Assembly (NCBI GenBank): GCA_001772005.1
Contig: MERI01000093.1
Location: forward strand, 8,463-72,462
Length of the DNA stretch: 64,000 bases
Origin: Betaproteobacteria bacterium RIFCSPLOWO2_12_FULL_62_58
Lineage (GTDB): Bacteria > Pseudomonadota > Gammaproteobacteria > Burkholderiales > SG8-41
Reading direction: 5' to 3'
Part shown: piece by piece, positions 1 through 10,334 of the stretch
Numbering within the stretch: position 1 is the first letter of the stretch
Layout of the letters: every line of letters begins with the position of its first letter
Translations under genes and position numbers: made by a program
The notes under the pieces: generated by a model
The model's input: the letters and a program-made list of their open reading frames with translations, nothing else
Told to the model about the DNA's origin: nothing
The model's database searches: none

Positions 1-77
1 ATCCTTGATCCTGAATCCTTGATCCTGAATCCTTGATCCTGAATCCTTGATCCTGAATCCTTGATCCTGAATCCTGA
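1..77. repeat. Tandem 14-bp (2x7) repeat array downstream of hisF
   Basis: Five perfect copies of the 14-mer atccttgatcctga, itself two related heptamers, followed by a partial copy. The array ends three bases before the hisF stop codon. It may continue beyond the left window edge. The same unit recurs at 61282-61379. Confidence 0.95.
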
Positions 78-79
78 TT

Positions 80-877
80 TTACAACCTAACCTCGATTCC
101 GTGCCGCGCCATGTAGTCCTTGGCCTCGCGCACCGTGTATTCGCCGTAGTGGAAAATGCTCGCCGCCAGCACCGCGTCGGCGCGGCCCTTGACAATGCCG
201 TCCACCAGGTGATCGAGACTGCCGACCCCGCCGCTCGCGATCACCGGGATGTCGAGCGCATCGGAAAATGCACGCGTCAACTCCAGATCAAAGCCATTCC
301 TCGTGCCATCGCGATCCATGCTGGTGAGGAGTATCTCGCCCGCTCCGAACCGCTGCATCTTTCGTCCCCACTCCAGTGCGTCGAGCCCGGTTGGCCTGCG
401 TCCACCGTGCGTGAACACCTCCCAGCGCAACGCTCGATCGCCCGCCCCCGAAATGGGAAACCGGGGGCCGGCGACGCGCTTGGCATCGACGGCCACCACG
501 ATGCACTGCGAGCCGTAGCGGTCGGTGGCATCCGCGACAAGTTGCGGGTTCTGCACCGCCGCCGTGTTGATGCTCACCTTGTCGGCGCCGGCGTTCAAAA
601 GCCGGCGCACGTCGTCCACCGAGCGCACGCCACCGCCGACCGTGAGCGGAATGAACACCTGCGCGGCGACCCTTTCGACGATGTGCAGGATCAGGTCGCG
701 CCCGTCGCTGCTCGCCGTGATGTCGAGGAAAGTGACTTCGTCCGCGCCCTGCTCATCGTAACGTCGCGCGATTTCGACCGGGTCTCCGGCGTCGCGCAGG
801 CCGACGAACTTGACGCCCTTCACCACACGGCCGGCGGTGACGTCGAGGCACGGAATTACGCGCTTCGCAAGACCCAT
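80..877 (-). CDS. hisF: Imidazole glycerol phosphate synthase cyclase subunit HisF
   Basis: With HisH it converts PRFAR plus ammonia to imidazole glycerol phosphate and AICAR, in the cytoplasm. A 265-residue (beta/alpha)8 barrel starting [13 protein letters not shown], with the catalytic Asp in CLDV and the second in VDAKR. The phosphate loops VGGGV and ASGGV are present. It is longer than the usual 252-258 residues because of about a dozen extra residues after VDAKR ([12 protein letters not shown]), in the beta-hairpin loop that precedes FTHGGRR. The DNA of that insertion is itself hairpin-forming (about 441-475). Last histidine gene of the minus-strand run; ATG start is unambiguous. Confidence 0.97.
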   Translation of the reverse strand: MGLAKRVIPCLDVTAGRVVKGVKFVGLRDAGDPVEIARRYDEQGADEVTFLDITASSDGRDLILHIVERVAAQVFIPLTVGGGVRSVDDVRRLLNAGADKVSINTAAVQNPQLVADATDRYGSQCIVVAVDAKRVAGPRFPISGAGDRALRWEVFTHGGRRPTGLDALEWGRKMQRFGAGEILLTSMDRDGTRNGFDLELTRAFSDALDIPVIASGGVGSLDHLVDGIVKGRADAVLAASIFHYGEYTVREAKDYMARHGIEVRL

Positions 878-882
878 GGTAA

Positions 883-956
883 ATCAGGATTCAGGATCGA
901 GGGAAGAACGACGGCGACGAGCTCTTGCTTGCTCCTTGATCCTTGATCCTCATTCC
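883..956. repeat. Paired heptamer arms between hisA and hisF
   Basis: Left run gattcag/gatcgag (883-903) and right run of ccttgat units (931-956) are reverse complements, separated by about 27 bp. The right run includes the final codons and the stop of hisA (950-952). An RNA from this operon would fold here. Confidence 0.8.
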
Positions 957-1699
957 TTGCTCTTACTGAGTTTGTCGGCGAGCTTCTGGGCCTCAGCGAA
1001 ATTCAGCGTGCCTTGATACACCGCGCGACCGGTAATGGCGCCGATGATGCCTTCCGGCTCCACCTTGCACAGCGCCTTGATGTCGTCGAGATTGGTGATG
1101 CCGCCGCTTGCAATCACCGGCACCGTGAGTTCGCGTGCCAGCGTCACGGTCGCCTTGATGTTGACGCCGGTCAGCATGCCATCGCGCCCGATGTCGGTAT
1201 AGATGACCGCCTCCACGCCATAATCCTCGAACTTCCGGGCGAGATCGACGACGTCGTGGCCGGTCATCTTCGACCAGCCGTCGACCGCCACCTTGCCGTC
1301 CTTGGCGTCAAGCGCGACCAGGATGTGCCCCGTGAACGCGCTGCACGCGTCGTGCAGGAAACCCGGGGTCTTCACCGCCGCGGTACCGATGATGATGTAG
1401 CTCACGCCGGAATCGAGGTACTTCTCGATGGTGTCCAGATCGCGGATGCCGCCGCCCAGCTGGACCGGAATCTTGTCACCGACCGCGGTGGTGATGGCCT
1501 TGATCGCCTGTTCGTTCTTCGGCCGTCCCGCGGCCGCACCGTTGAGATCGACCACGTGCAGGCGCCGCGCGCCCTGGTCGAGCCAGTGTTTGGCCGTCGC
1601 GCCCGGATCGTTGGAAAACACGGTGGCATCGTCCATGTCGCCCTGTTTCAGGCGCACGCACTTACCGTCCTTCAGGTCAATGGCAGGAATGATCAGCAT
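950..1699 (-). CDS. hisA: HisA, ProFAR isomerase
   Basis: 1-(5-phosphoribosyl)-5-[(5-phosphoribosylamino)methylideneamino]imidazole-4-carboxamide isomerase, the fourth step of histidine synthesis. 249 residues, (beta/alpha)8 barrel, paralogue of HisF. Start [12 protein letters not shown] carries the first catalytic Asp (D8); the second lies in VALDAKDG. Phosphate-binding motifs QLGGGIR and IASGGI are present. I chose the ATG at 1699 rather than longer upstream reading because MLIIPAIDL is the family N-terminus. It overlaps hisH by 7 nt, so translation is probably coupled. Confidence 0.97.
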   Translation of the reverse strand: MLIIPAIDLKDGKCVRLKQGDMDDATVFSNDPGATAKHWLDQGARRLHVVDLNGAAAGRPKNEQAIKAITTAVGDKIPVQLGGGIRDLDTIEKYLDSGVSYIIIGTAAVKTPGFLHDACSAFTGHILVALDAKDGKVAVDGWSKMTGHDVVDLARKFEDYGVEAVIYTDIGRDGMLTGVNIKATVTLARELTVPVIASGGITNLDDIKALCKVEPEGIIGAITGRAVYQGTLNFAEAQKLADKLSKSKE

Positions 1700-2385
1700 T
1701 TCATGGCACCGGTGAGCGACAGCGGATTCCCGCCGGCGGCTTTGGCGGCCGGCTGCCACGCGACAAAATTGGCGAGCAGGCGCAATCCCGCGGCGTGACT
1801 TTTTTCCGGGTGAAACTGCACCGCAAAAATATTGCCGCTTGCCACCGCGCAGGCAAACGAAAAGGGATAGAGGCTGTAGCCCGCCACGAGGCGTGGGTCG
1901 GCCGGCTCGACGTAATAGCTGTGCACGAAATAGAAGCGGCTGCCCGAAGCTATGCCTTCCCAAAGCGGGTGCGCCATGGACTGGTGCACTTCGTTCCAGC
2001 CCATGTGCGGTACCTTGAGCTTTTCACCGTCGGCGTCGACCATCGCCGCGGCGGGAAAACGCCGCACTTTCCCCGGCAGCAGGCCGAGCCCTGCGACGTC
2101 GCCCTCCTCGCTGCGGTCGAACAGCATCTGCAGACCGATGCAGATGCCGAGAAAGGGCTTGTCGCGCGCGGCGGCAACAACCGCGTCGCGCAACCCGCGC
2201 GCTTCCATTTCGCGCATGCAGTCGGGCATCGCGCCCTGTCCCGGGAACACCACGCGTGCGGCGCGCGCCACCGCCGCGGGATCGCTGGTCACCGCGACCT
2301 TGAGGCGCGGCGCAACGTGTTCAATGGCTTTCGATACCGAGCGCAGATTGCCCATGCCGTAGTCGATGACAGCGATGTCAGTCAT
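1693..2385 (-). CDS. hisH: HisH, glutamine amidotransferase subunit of IGP synthase
   Basis: Class I glutaminase that feeds ammonia to HisF. 230 residues. The nucleophile is Cys82 in FLGICIGLQ, and the His of the triad is in VQFHPEKS, both in expected places. It starts [17 protein letters not shown]. It overlaps hisA at its 3' end. Upstream it is separated from hisB by a heptamer repeat array, unusual inside an operon that is otherwise tight. Confidence 0.97.
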   Translation of the reverse strand: MTDIAVIDYGMGNLRSVSKAIEHVAPRLKVAVTSDPAAVARAARVVFPGQGAMPDCMREMEARGLRDAVVAAARDKPFLGICIGLQMLFDRSEEGDVAGLGLLPGKVRRFPAAAMVDADGEKLKVPHMGWNEVHQSMAHPLWEGIASGSRFYFVHSYYVEPADPRLVAGYSLYPFSFACAVASGNIFAVQFHPEKSHAAGLRLLANFVAWQPAAKAAGGNPLSLTGAMKC

Positions 2386-2394
2386 GAAGCGTTG

Positions 2395-2514
2395 AGGGTT
2401 CAGGGTTCAAGGTTCAAGGTTCAGGGTTCAGGGTTCAAGGTTCAGCGTTGGGCGTAACAGCGCATCACGATCAGATCCCCGAGCTGACAACTTTCAACTC
2501 TGAACCCTGAACTT
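2395..2514. repeat. Paired ggttcag/ggttcaa heptamer array between hisB and hisH
   Basis: At least seven heptamers of the form ggttcaR run from 2395 to 2446. A shorter reverse-complement run (ctgaaccctgaact) occupies 2491-2514 and reaches the hisB stop codon (2513-2515). Confidence 0.9.
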
Positions 2515-3100
2515 ATAAACTGCCTTTGGTGGACGGCAACACGCCTTCGATGCGCGGATCACGCTCGACCGCCATGCGCAGCGCCCGGCCGAACGCCTTG
2601 AACGCCGTCTCGGCCTGGTGATGGGCGTTCTCGCCCTTGAGGTTGTCGACGTGCAGAGTGACCTGGGCGTGGTTGACGAAGCCCTGGAAGAACTCGCGTA
2701 CCAGGTCGACGTCGAACTCGCCGATGCGGGCGCGCACGAATTCCACGTTCATCGCCAGGCCCGGCCGTCCCGAAAGATCGACCACGACGCGCGACAAGGC
2801 CTCGTCGAGCGGCACGTAGGCGTGGCCATAGCGGCGCACACCCCGCTTGTCGCCGACCGCCTTGGTGAAAGCCTGGCCGAGCGTGATGCCGATGTCCTCG
2901 ACGGTGTGGTGGGCGTCGATGTGCACGTCGCCCTTGGCCGCGATGTCGAGGTCGAACACGCCGTGACGCGCGACCTGATCCAGCATGTGGTCGAGGAACG
3001 GCACGCGGGTGGCAAGTTGCGACTTGCCGGTGCCGTCAAGATTCAGCCTTACGCTGATCTCGGTTTCCAGCGTCTTGCGGGTGACTTGAGCCTCACGCAT
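2513..3100 (-). CDS. hisB: HisB, imidazoleglycerol-phosphate dehydratase
   Basis: Dehydrates IGP to imidazole acetol phosphate. 195 residues, the monofunctional form (no HAD phosphatase domain), as in most betaproteobacteria. The two metal-binding repeats are visible: H64-H65-T-V-E68-D69 and NAHHQAE near residue 165. Both halves of the duplicated fold are complete. ATG start at 3100 gives [15 protein letters not shown]. The histidinol-phosphatase needed for the pathway is not in this window. Confidence 0.97.
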   Translation of the reverse strand: MREAQVTRKTLETEISVRLNLDGTGKSQLATRVPFLDHMLDQVARHGVFDLDIAAKGDVHIDAHHTVEDIGITLGQAFTKAVGDKRGVRRYGHAYVPLDEALSRVVVDLSGRPGLAMNVEFVRARIGEFDVDLVREFFQGFVNHAQVTLHVDNLKGENAHHQAETAFKAFGRALRMAVERDPRIEGVLPSTKGSL

Positions 3101-3193
3101 GGCTGTGCCTGCAATGGATTACTCGGTATGGAAAACGAACGATGGGAGCTGGGCGTTGACCGATTGACTCAATGGGCCGGGAAATACGCGATT

Positions 3194-4270
3194 TCAGAGA
3201 TTCGACAATGTTGCCCGCAAAGATTCGAGAAAACGCCCGTTTTCTTCCGGCGTGCCGACAGTGACGCGCAGGCAATCCACGAGTGACGGATGAGAGCCAT
3301 TGAGATTCTTGATCAGAACGCCGCGTTGCTTGAGGCCGTTGAACACCCCGTCCGCCATGCCGGTCCTGAACAGGATGAAATTGGCGTCGCTCGGGAAAGG
3401 CCGCACTCCCGGCAGCCGCTTCAACTCGTCAAAAAGTCGCGTCCGCTCCGCTGTGATCGCCGCCGCCTGCTGCGCGAGAAGATCCTGGTGCCTCAACACT
3501 TTCTCCGCAACCAGCTGGGTCAGCACGTTGACATTATACGGCAATCGCACCTTGTCGACATGCGCGAGCCACGCGTTGCCGCCGGCCAGCAGGCCCAGCC
3601 GCAGCCCGGCCAGGCCGGATTTCGACAGCGTGCGCATCACCAACAGGTTCGGGTAGTCGGTCAGGCGCGGCATGAAAGTCCTGCCGGCGAAGGCATGATA
3701 AGCCTCGTCGACAACGACCGGGCCGGGAGCAGCGTCGATGACGCGCGCCACGGCCGTCGCGTCAAACAGGTTGCCGGTCGGATTATTGGGATAGGCGATG
3801 AAAACGAGCGCCGGCTGGTGCTCGGCGATGGCCGCCACGACGCGGTCGGCGTCGAGAGCAAACTCGGGCGTGAGCGGCACGCCGACATAGCGCACGCCGC
3901 AGAACGTTGCGATCATGCGGAACATCACGAACGAGGGTTCGAACCCCAGCACCGCGGCGCCCGGCCGGGCGGCAGCCATGATCAGCATCTGGATGAGTTC
4001 GTCCGAACCGTTGCCGAGCAGCACGTCCATCCCGGGCGGAATCCCCATGGCCACACGCAGACACGCCTTGAGCCGCGCCGCACCGGGGTCGGGATAGCGG
4101 TTGAGCGCGGCCGATTCCACGAGCCGCGCGATTTCGACCTGCACGTCCGCCGGGAGACGGTACGGGTTTTCCATCGCGTCGAGCTTCACCATGCCCGCGG
4201 CTTCGGGCACGTGGTACGCGGTCAGCGCGCGGATTTCGTCGCGGATGATGTCTTCGGGTGTTTTCGGCAT
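3194..4270 (-). CDS. hisC: HisC, histidinol-phosphate aminotransferase
   Basis: PLP-dependent class II aminotransferase converting imidazole acetol phosphate to histidinol phosphate. 358 residues. Visible landmarks are MENPY near residue 33, YPNNPTG at 160-166, the Asp-Tyr pair VVDEAYHAF, and the PLP lysine K217 in TLSKSG. A 93-bp gap without a recognisable feature separates it from hisB; upstream a repeat-filled 101-bp gap separates it from hisD. Confidence 0.96.
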   Translation of the reverse strand: MPKTPEDIIRDEIRALTAYHVPEAAGMVKLDAMENPYRLPADVQVEIARLVESAALNRYPDPGAARLKACLRVAMGIPPGMDVLLGNGSDELIQMLIMAAARPGAAVLGFEPSFVMFRMIATFCGVRYVGVPLTPEFALDADRVVAAIAEHQPALVFIAYPNNPTGNLFDATAVARVIDAAPGPVVVDEAYHAFAGRTFMPRLTDYPNLLVMRTLSKSGLAGLRLGLLAGGNAWLAHVDKVRLPYNVNVLTQLVAEKVLRHQDLLAQQAAAITAERTRLFDELKRLPGVRPFPSDANFILFRTGMADGVFNGLKQRGVLIKNLNGSHPSLVDCLRVTVGTPEENGRFLESLRATLSNL

Positions 4271-4278
4271 AAAAGGTG

Positions 4279-4376
4279 ATTAACCGCCAAGACGCTAAGG
4301 CGCAAAGGGGTCGCAAAGAGGACAATTATCGAGTTACTTTGCGTTATCTCTGCGCCTTCGCGCCTCTGCGGTTAGG
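4279..4376. repeat. Inverted cgcaaag-type repeat between hisD and hisC
   Basis: Left arm aaccgccaagacgctaagg and following cgcaaag units (4279-4322) are mirrored by an imperfect reverse complement (4339-4376, ending tctgcggttagg). Similar sequence occurs near 6370-6460 and 51150-51195. Confidence 0.75.
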
Positions 4377-5676
4377 TTTTTTTCATGCGGTATTCGGCCG
4401 ACTTCGCGTGCGCCGGCAATCCCTCGCCGCGCGCAAGCTCTGCCGCGATTTTGCCGAGCGTTTGCGCTCCCGCGCGCGAGACGCCGATCACGCTCGAGCG
4501 CTTCTGGAAATCGTAGACGCCCAAAGGCGAAGAAAAGCGCGCCGTGCGCGAGGTCGGCAGCACGTGGTTGGGGCCGGCGCAGTAATCGCCGACCGCCTCC
4601 GATGCATAGCGCCCCAGAAAGATCGCGCCGGCGTGCCGGATCCTGGGCAGCAGCGCCTGCGGCTCGGCAACCGACAGCTCGAGGTGCTCGGGCGCGATGC
4701 GGTTGGCGAGCGCGCACGCTTCGTCGAGATCGCGAACCTTGATAAGCGCGCCGCGCCCCGCGAGCGAGGCGCGGATGATGTCGCGCCGCGCCATGCCGGC
4801 GAGCTGGCGCGCGATGCTCGCCGCCACCGCATCGACGAACGCGGCGTCCGGAGTGAGCAGTATCGCCTGCGCCAGCTCGTCGTGCTCGGCCTGCGAAAAG
4901 AGATCCATTGCGATCCAGTCGGCGTCGGTGGCGCCGTCGCACACCACCAGGATTTCCGAAGGACCCGCCACCATGTCGATGCCGACCACGCCGAATACGC
5001 GCCGTTTGGCCGCAACGACATAAGCGTTGCCGGGACCGACGATCTTGTCGACCTGGGGAATAGTTGCGGTGCCGTAAGCGAGCGCGGCGACCGCCTGCGC
5101 GCCGCCGATCGTGAACACGCGGTCGACACCGCAGATCGCAGCCGCGGCAAGCACTAGTTGGTTCTTCTCGCCGCCGGGTGCCGGCACGGTCATGACGATT
5201 TCACGCACGCCGGCGACCTTTGCCGGCACCGCATTCATGATTACCGAGGACGGATAAGCGGCCTTGCCGCCCGGCACGTAGATGCCGACGCGGTCGATCG
5301 GCGTGACTTGCTGGCCGAGCTCGGTGCCGTCGGGCTCGGTGTAGCGCCACGACCGCGCGACCTGTTTTTCATGGTAGGCGCGGACCCGCATCTCCGCCTC
5401 CGCCAATGCCCCGCGCTGCGCCGGCGGCAGGCCGGCCAGCGCTTGTCCGAGCGCCGCGCGCGGCACTTCGAGCGCTCCCAACGCTTGCACATCCATTCGG
5501 TCGAAGCGGCGCGTGTATTCGAGCACGGCGGCGTCCCCGCGTGCCCTGACGTCGGCGAGAATGGCGGCAACCGTGGCGTCGACCTGCGGATCCTGCGCCG
5601 CCTCGAAGGCCAGCAGCTCCGCCAGCCGCGCGTCGAAGTCCGGCTGCGCCGTGTCAAGCCGTCGGATGGCAATCAT
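4372..5676 (-). CDS. hisD: HisD, histidinol dehydrogenase
   Basis: Bifunctional zinc enzyme oxidising histidinol to histidine in two NAD-dependent steps. 434 residues, full length. The signature region [12 protein letters not shown] and [10 protein letters not shown], the VGPGNAYV loop, the GPSEILV segment and the C-terminal [11 protein letters not shown] are all present. ATG at 5676 overlaps the hisG stop by 4 nt (ATGA), so the two are coupled. Neighbour order hisG-hisD-hisC is conserved in betaproteobacteria. Confidence 0.97.
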   Translation of the reverse strand: MIAIRRLDTAQPDFDARLAELLAFEAAQDPQVDATVAAILADVRARGDAAVLEYTRRFDRMDVQALGALEVPRAALGQALAGLPPAQRGALAEAEMRVRAYHEKQVARSWRYTEPDGTELGQQVTPIDRVGIYVPGGKAAYPSSVIMNAVPAKVAGVREIVMTVPAPGGEKNQLVLAAAAICGVDRVFTIGGAQAVAALAYGTATIPQVDKIVGPGNAYVVAAKRRVFGVVGIDMVAGPSEILVVCDGATDADWIAMDLFSQAEHDELAQAILLTPDAAFVDAVAASIARQLAGMARRDIIRASLAGRGALIKVRDLDEACALANRIAPEHLELSVAEPQALLPRIRHAGAIFLGRYASEAVGDYCAGPNHVLPTSRTARFSSPLGVYDFQKRSSVIGVSRAGAQTLGKIAAELARGEGLPAHAKSAEYRMKKT

Positions 5677-6308
5677 GCGGTAGCGCGCGCGAACGCGTCG
5701 AGCAGAGGCTGGATGGCGCTGCGCCTGAGCTTCAAAGCGGCCTGGTTGACGATGAGCCGCGCGCTTACCGGCGCGATTTCCTCCACCGCCTTCAGATTGT
5801 TGGCCCTGAGCGTGTTGCCGGTGCTCACCAGGTCGACGATGGCATCGGCGAGCCCGACCAGCGGCGCCAGTTCCATCGAGCCGTAGAGCTTGATCAGATC
5901 GACGTGCACGCCTTTTTCAGCGAAGTGCTCGCGCGCGGTCTGCACGTACTTGGTGGCCACGCGGAGCCTTGCGCCGTGTCGCACCGCGCGCTGGTAATCA
6001 AAGCCGTTCGGCACTGCCACCATCATGCGGCAGCGCGCGATCTTGAGATCGAGCGGCCGATACAGCCCCTGGCCGCCGTGTTCGTCGAGCACGTCCTGGC
6101 CGGCAACACCGAGGTCCGCCGCGCCGTATTGCACATAGGTCGGCACATCGGCTGCGCGCACGATGATGACGCGCACGTCGCGCCGGTTCGTCTTCAGAAT
6201 CAGCTTGCGCGAAGTCTCCGGATCCTCGCGCACGGCGATGCCCGCCGCCTTGAGCAGCGGCAGCGTCTCGTCAAAAATGCGGCCCTTGGAGAGCGCGATC
6301 GTAATCAC
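5673..6308 (-). CDS. hisG: HisG, ATP phosphoribosyltransferase (short form)
   Basis: First committed step of histidine synthesis (ATP plus PRPP to phosphoribosyl-ATP). 211 residues: the short HisG lacking the C-terminal ACT-like regulatory domain, a class that needs HisZ as regulatory partner; hisZ is not in the window. Motifs include [15 protein letters not shown] at the N-terminus and the PRPP-binding [15 protein letters not shown]. The start is GTG at 6308. First histidine gene of the run, following murA with a 163-bp gap. Confidence 0.96.
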   Translation of the reverse strand: MITIALSKGRIFDETLPLLKAAGIAVREDPETSRKLILKTNRRDVRVIIVRAADVPTYVQYGAADLGVAGQDVLDEHGGQGLYRPLDLKIARCRMMVAVPNGFDYQRAVRHGARLRVATKYVQTAREHFAEKGVHVDLIKLYGSMELAPLVGLADAIVDLVSTGNTLRANNLKAVEEIAPVSARLIVNQAALKLRRSAIQPLLDAFARATA

Positions 6309-6471
6309 GGCAACCCAATGATGTAAAAAGGAAAGCGGATTTTACCGCAAAGCGGGATGAGGCGTCGAAGGAGATAAAAGAAACCGCCGATAAACGCAGA
6401 TGAAGATAAAATCTGCGGCCTAATTGTTCTTCTGGTTTTCCTCTGCGCCCTCTGCGTTCCCGTTTTTTGCT
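6309..6471. other. Intergenic region murA-hisG with repeat-like arms
   Basis: No gene. It contains a segment with aaccgccgataaacgcagatg (about 6380-6400, interrupted) and, further on, ctctgcgccctctgcgttcc (6442-6461), which resembles the hisD-hisC gap repeat. AT-richer than the surrounding genes. No clear promoter identified. Confidence 0.5.
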
Positions 6472-7740
<1,269 letters not shown>

Positions 7741-7974
7741 TCATTTGCCCCATTCTTCGGGCGTAAGCGTGCGCATTGACAGCGCGTGGATCTCCTCGCG
7801 CATGCGGTCGCCGAGCACCCTATAGACGAGCTGATGCTGTTGGATCTTCGACTTGCCGCGAAACGCGGGGCTCACGATGACCGCCTCGAAGTGATGGCCG
7901 TCGCCCGCAACCTCGACGAATTCACACTCAAGGCCGGACTCGATGTATTGCTTGATTTGATTGGGCTCAACCAT
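7741..7974 (-). CDS. ibaG: BolA/IbaG family protein
   Basis: 77-residue BolA-like protein. The family works with monothiol glutaredoxins in Fe-S handling, and IbaG is linked to acid stress and envelope genes. Visible: the fold segment GDGHHFEAVIVSPAFRGKS with the conserved His pair, then QQHQLVYRVLGDRM. A position directly upstream of murA and downstream of mla genes is the usual IbaG location. ATG at 7974 is the only sensible start. Confidence 0.92.
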   Translation of the reverse strand: MVEPNQIKQYIESGLECEFVEVAGDGHHFEAVIVSPAFRGKSKIQQHQLVYRVLGDRMREEIHALSMRTLTPEEWGK

Positions 7975-7985
7975 AAAGGAAACAA

Positions 7986-8143
7986 GTGAAACGTGAAATG
8001 TGAAATGTGAAAAGTGATCCCCCCCACCCCCGGATCAAGTCCGGGGCAGGCTCTAACCCGGCCATCTCGCCTGCTGCGCAGGCTCTCCCCCGGTAGCGGG
8101 GAAGAGGCCATTTCGTTTCACGTTTCACGTTTCACCATTCACG
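7986..8143. repeat. Paired gtgaaat heptamer arms flanking a GC-rich core
   Basis: Left run of five gtgaaaN heptamers (7986-8018) and right run of cgtttca heptamers (8114-8143) are reverse complements. The 95-bp core contains its own small palindromes (ccccggatcaagtccgggg at about 8028-8046). Confidence 0.9.
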
Positions 8144-8147
8144 CACG

Positions 8148-8903
8148 TCAGTGGCGCAACTTGTAGCCGGTCTTGATCAGCCAGAGTGTGAGCAATGATA
8201 AGGCGAAAAAACACACTGCGACAATCGCGAGGCTGATCCAGGGCGACACATCGGCGTGCCCGAAGAAGCCGTAGCGGAAGCCGTCGATCATGAAGAAGAT
8301 CGGATTGAGGTGCGAGAGTTTCTGCCAGAACGGCGGCAGCGAGTGGATCGAATAAAACACGCCGGACAGGAAAGTGAGCGGCAGGATGATGAAGTTCTGG
8401 AACGCCGCGAGCTGGTCGACTTTATCCGACTGGATGCCGGCGATGATGCCGAGCGCGCCCATGATGCCGCTGCCGAACAGGGCGAACGTGAGCGCCCACA
8501 GCGGATGCGCCAGCGGCAAGTCGACGAACCACACTGCCGCCAGGAACACGCCGCAGCCCACCACCAATCCGCGCGCCGCGGCGGCCAGCAGATAAGCGAG
8601 GAAAAACTCGCGGTGCGACAGCGGCGGCAGCAGCACGAAAATGATGTTGCCGGTCATTTTCGACTGCATCAGGCTGGAGGAGCTGTTGGCAAACGCGTTC
8701 TGCAGCACCGACATCATGGCCAGCCCGGGGATCAGAAATGCAGAGTAATCGACTCCTGGAAAGACATCGACGCGGCCGCGCAGCGTGTGCGCGAACACCA
8801 GCAGGTAGAGCAAGGCAGCCATTACCGGTGCGAGTACGGTCTGCACGTTCACCTTCCAGAAGCGCAGCCATTCCTTGTAGAACAGGGTATAGAAGCCAAT
8901 CAT
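8148..8903 (-). CDS. ABC-2 type transporter permease (YadH-like)
   Basis: Inner-membrane permease of an ABC exporter, partner of the ATPase at 9078-9980. 251 residues with about six hydrophobic segments and the ABC-2 signature region around FLSGVFYSIHSLPPFWQKLSHLNP. The N-terminus GFYTLFYKEWLRFWKV is typical of the YadH/NodJ branch. The substrate is unknown. In betaproteobacteria this pair usually sits between mlaB and ibaG, as here, which suggests an envelope role. Confidence 0.9.
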   Translation of the reverse strand: MIGFYTLFYKEWLRFWKVNVQTVLAPVMAALLYLLVFAHTLRGRVDVFPGVDYSAFLIPGLAMMSVLQNAFANSSSSLMQSKMTGNIIFVLLPPLSHREFFLAYLLAAAARGLVVGCGVFLAAVWFVDLPLAHPLWALTFALFGSGIMGALGIIAGIQSDKVDQLAAFQNFIILPLTFLSGVFYSIHSLPPFWQKLSHLNPIFFMIDGFRYGFFGHADVSPWISLAIVAVCFFALSLLTLWLIKTGYKLRH

Positions 8904-8911
8904 CGGATGTC

Positions 8912-9083
8912 GGTGAACGGGTGAACGAGTGAACGGGTGAACGAGTAATCCGCAGCCACGCCAAAGATGCGGTTAACGGTTAATACTCGTTAATGCCAAG
9001 GACAACATCACGTCCTCTCGCCCGCAAATCGTCTTCATGCCGCGCGATACCCGTTCACTCGTTCACTATTCACTTGTTCACGC
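8912..9083. repeat. Paired 8-bp repeat arms (ggtgaacg) between ABC permease and ATPase
   Basis: Four 8-mers RgtgaacG (8912-8944) and a mirrored run cgttcactcgttcac (9050-9083). The right run contains the stop codon of the ATPase gene (9078-9080). The period is 8 rather than 7. Confidence 0.9.
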
Positions 9084-9980
9084 CTTATGCATAATCTGCA
9101 CAAACACTTCCTCGAGGTCGGGCTGCATCACTTCCATCTCCTGCACCCGCACCTGCGCCGCGCGCAGCTGCGCCATCAGGTTCTCGACTTCGATGTAGTC
9201 CTTGAGCGCGAACCGGTAGGCGCCGTCTTCGCGGCGTTCCACGACCAGCGGCTCGAGCGCGTCCGGCAGGCGCCCGGAGGCGATCCTTAATTCGACGTAG
9301 CAGCCGGAATGCAGGCGGAGCAGGTTCTGCGTGGTGTCGAGCGCGACGACCTGGCCCTGCTTCAGCATCGCGATACGACCGCACAGCGCCTCGGCTTCTT
9401 CCAGGTAATGCGTGGTGAGCACGATGGTATGGCCGTCGCGATTGAGCCGGCGGACGAATTTCCACAGCGCCTGCCGCAGCTCGACGTCGACGCCTGCGGT
9501 CGGCTCGTCGAGCACGATTACCGGCGGCTTGTGCACCAGCGCCTGCGCGACCAGCACCCGGCGCTTCATGCCGCCCGACAGCGCGCGCATGTTGGTATCG
9601 GCTTTCTCGGTGAGGTCGAGATGGTGCATGACCTCGTCGATCCAGCCGCGATTATCGCGCATGCCGAAATACCCCGACTGGATGGTCAGCGTCTCACGCA
9701 CCGTGAAGAAGGGATCGAACACCAGCTCCTGCGGCACCACGCCGAGTGCGCGCCGCGCCTCGCGGTACGCCCCGCGCACGTCAAAGCCCATCACGCGCGC
9801 GCTGCCATGCGTCGCCAGCGCGAGTCCGGCAAGGATGTGGATCAGCGTCGTCTTGCCGGCGCCGTTGGGCCCGAGCAGCCCGAAAAACTCGCCTTGCTGA
9901 ATTTCAAGACTGATGCCCGCCAGAGCCTGCAGCTGACCGTAATTCTTGGAAACCTGTTCGACCTGGATTGCGGGAATCAT
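9078..9980 (-). CDS. ABC-2 type transporter ATP-binding protein (YadG-like)
   Basis: ATPase subunit partnering the permease at 8148-8903. 300 residues. Walker A GPNGAGKT at 37-44, Q-loop near VVPQELVFD, signature LSGGMKRR, Walker B VIVLDEPTAGVD, H-loop TTHYLEEAE. The C-terminal 75 residues form the regulatory extension common in this subfamily. The stop codon is contributed by the flanking repeat array. Confidence 0.92.
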   Translation of the reverse strand: MIPAIQVEQVSKNYGQLQALAGISLEIQQGEFFGLLGPNGAGKTTLIHILAGLALATHGSARVMGFDVRGAYREARRALGVVPQELVFDPFFTVRETLTIQSGYFGMRDNRGWIDEVMHHLDLTEKADTNMRALSGGMKRRVLVAQALVHKPPVIVLDEPTAGVDVELRQALWKFVRRLNRDGHTIVLTTHYLEEAEALCGRIAMLKQGQVVALDTTQNLLRLHSGCYVELRIASGRLPDALEPLVVERREDGAYRFALKDYIEVENLMAQLRAAQVRVQEMEVMQPDLEEVFVQIMHKA

Positions 9981-9992
9981 GATGCCCGTAAA

Positions 9993-10057
9993 GGGTTATG
10001 GGTGATGAGTGATGGATGGTGAGTTAACCCATTACCCATTTCCCATTACCCATCACC
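9993..10057. repeat. Paired gggtgat / cccatta heptamer arms upstream of mlaB end
   Basis: Left run (9993-10022, gggttatgggtgatgag) and right run (10028-10057, cccattaccc) are reverse complements separated by about 5 bp, giving a compact hairpin. The right run supplies the last glycine codons and the TGA of mlaB (10053-10055). Confidence 0.9.
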
Positions 10058-10334
10058 CGCCTAGCAAATCGGAGACGCCGTAGAGGGCCGCGAGACTCTT
10101 GAGATTGGCGGACAGATTGGCGAATTCGACCTTGCGGCCACTGCGCTGCGCCGTGCGGCGCCACTCGAGCAGCAGACTCACGGCCGCCGAGTCCACTTCG
10201 GTCACGCCGGCAAGGTCGACGACGATACGGGGTCCCGTAGGCAGCAGGCGCGAGCCCTCGTCGAGCACCGCGACCACGTTGTCCATGGTCAGGGGCCCCT
10301 GCAGCGTGCAGCGGTCACCATCGCAGGAAATCAT
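10053..10334 (-). CDS. mlaB: MlaB-like STAS domain protein
   Basis: Small cytoplasmic STAS protein that binds MlaF and supports the MlaFEDB complex. 93 residues: LQGPLTMDNVVAVLDEG, then the STAS core VVDLAGVTEVDSAAVSLLL. ATG overlaps the mlaC stop by 4 nt. The last residues are encoded by a repeat array, so the extreme C-terminus may vary between strains. Confidence 0.88.
   Translation of the reverse strand: MISCDGDRCTLQGPLTMDNVVAVLDEGSRLLPTGPRIVVDLAGVTEVDSAAVSLLLEWRRTAQRSGRKVEFANLSANLKSLAALYGVSDLLGG

Noticed and set aside
101-946. Long plus-strand ORF opposite hisF
   Set aside because: A shadow frame of a high-GC gene with no family resemblance, opposite a fully conserved HisF.
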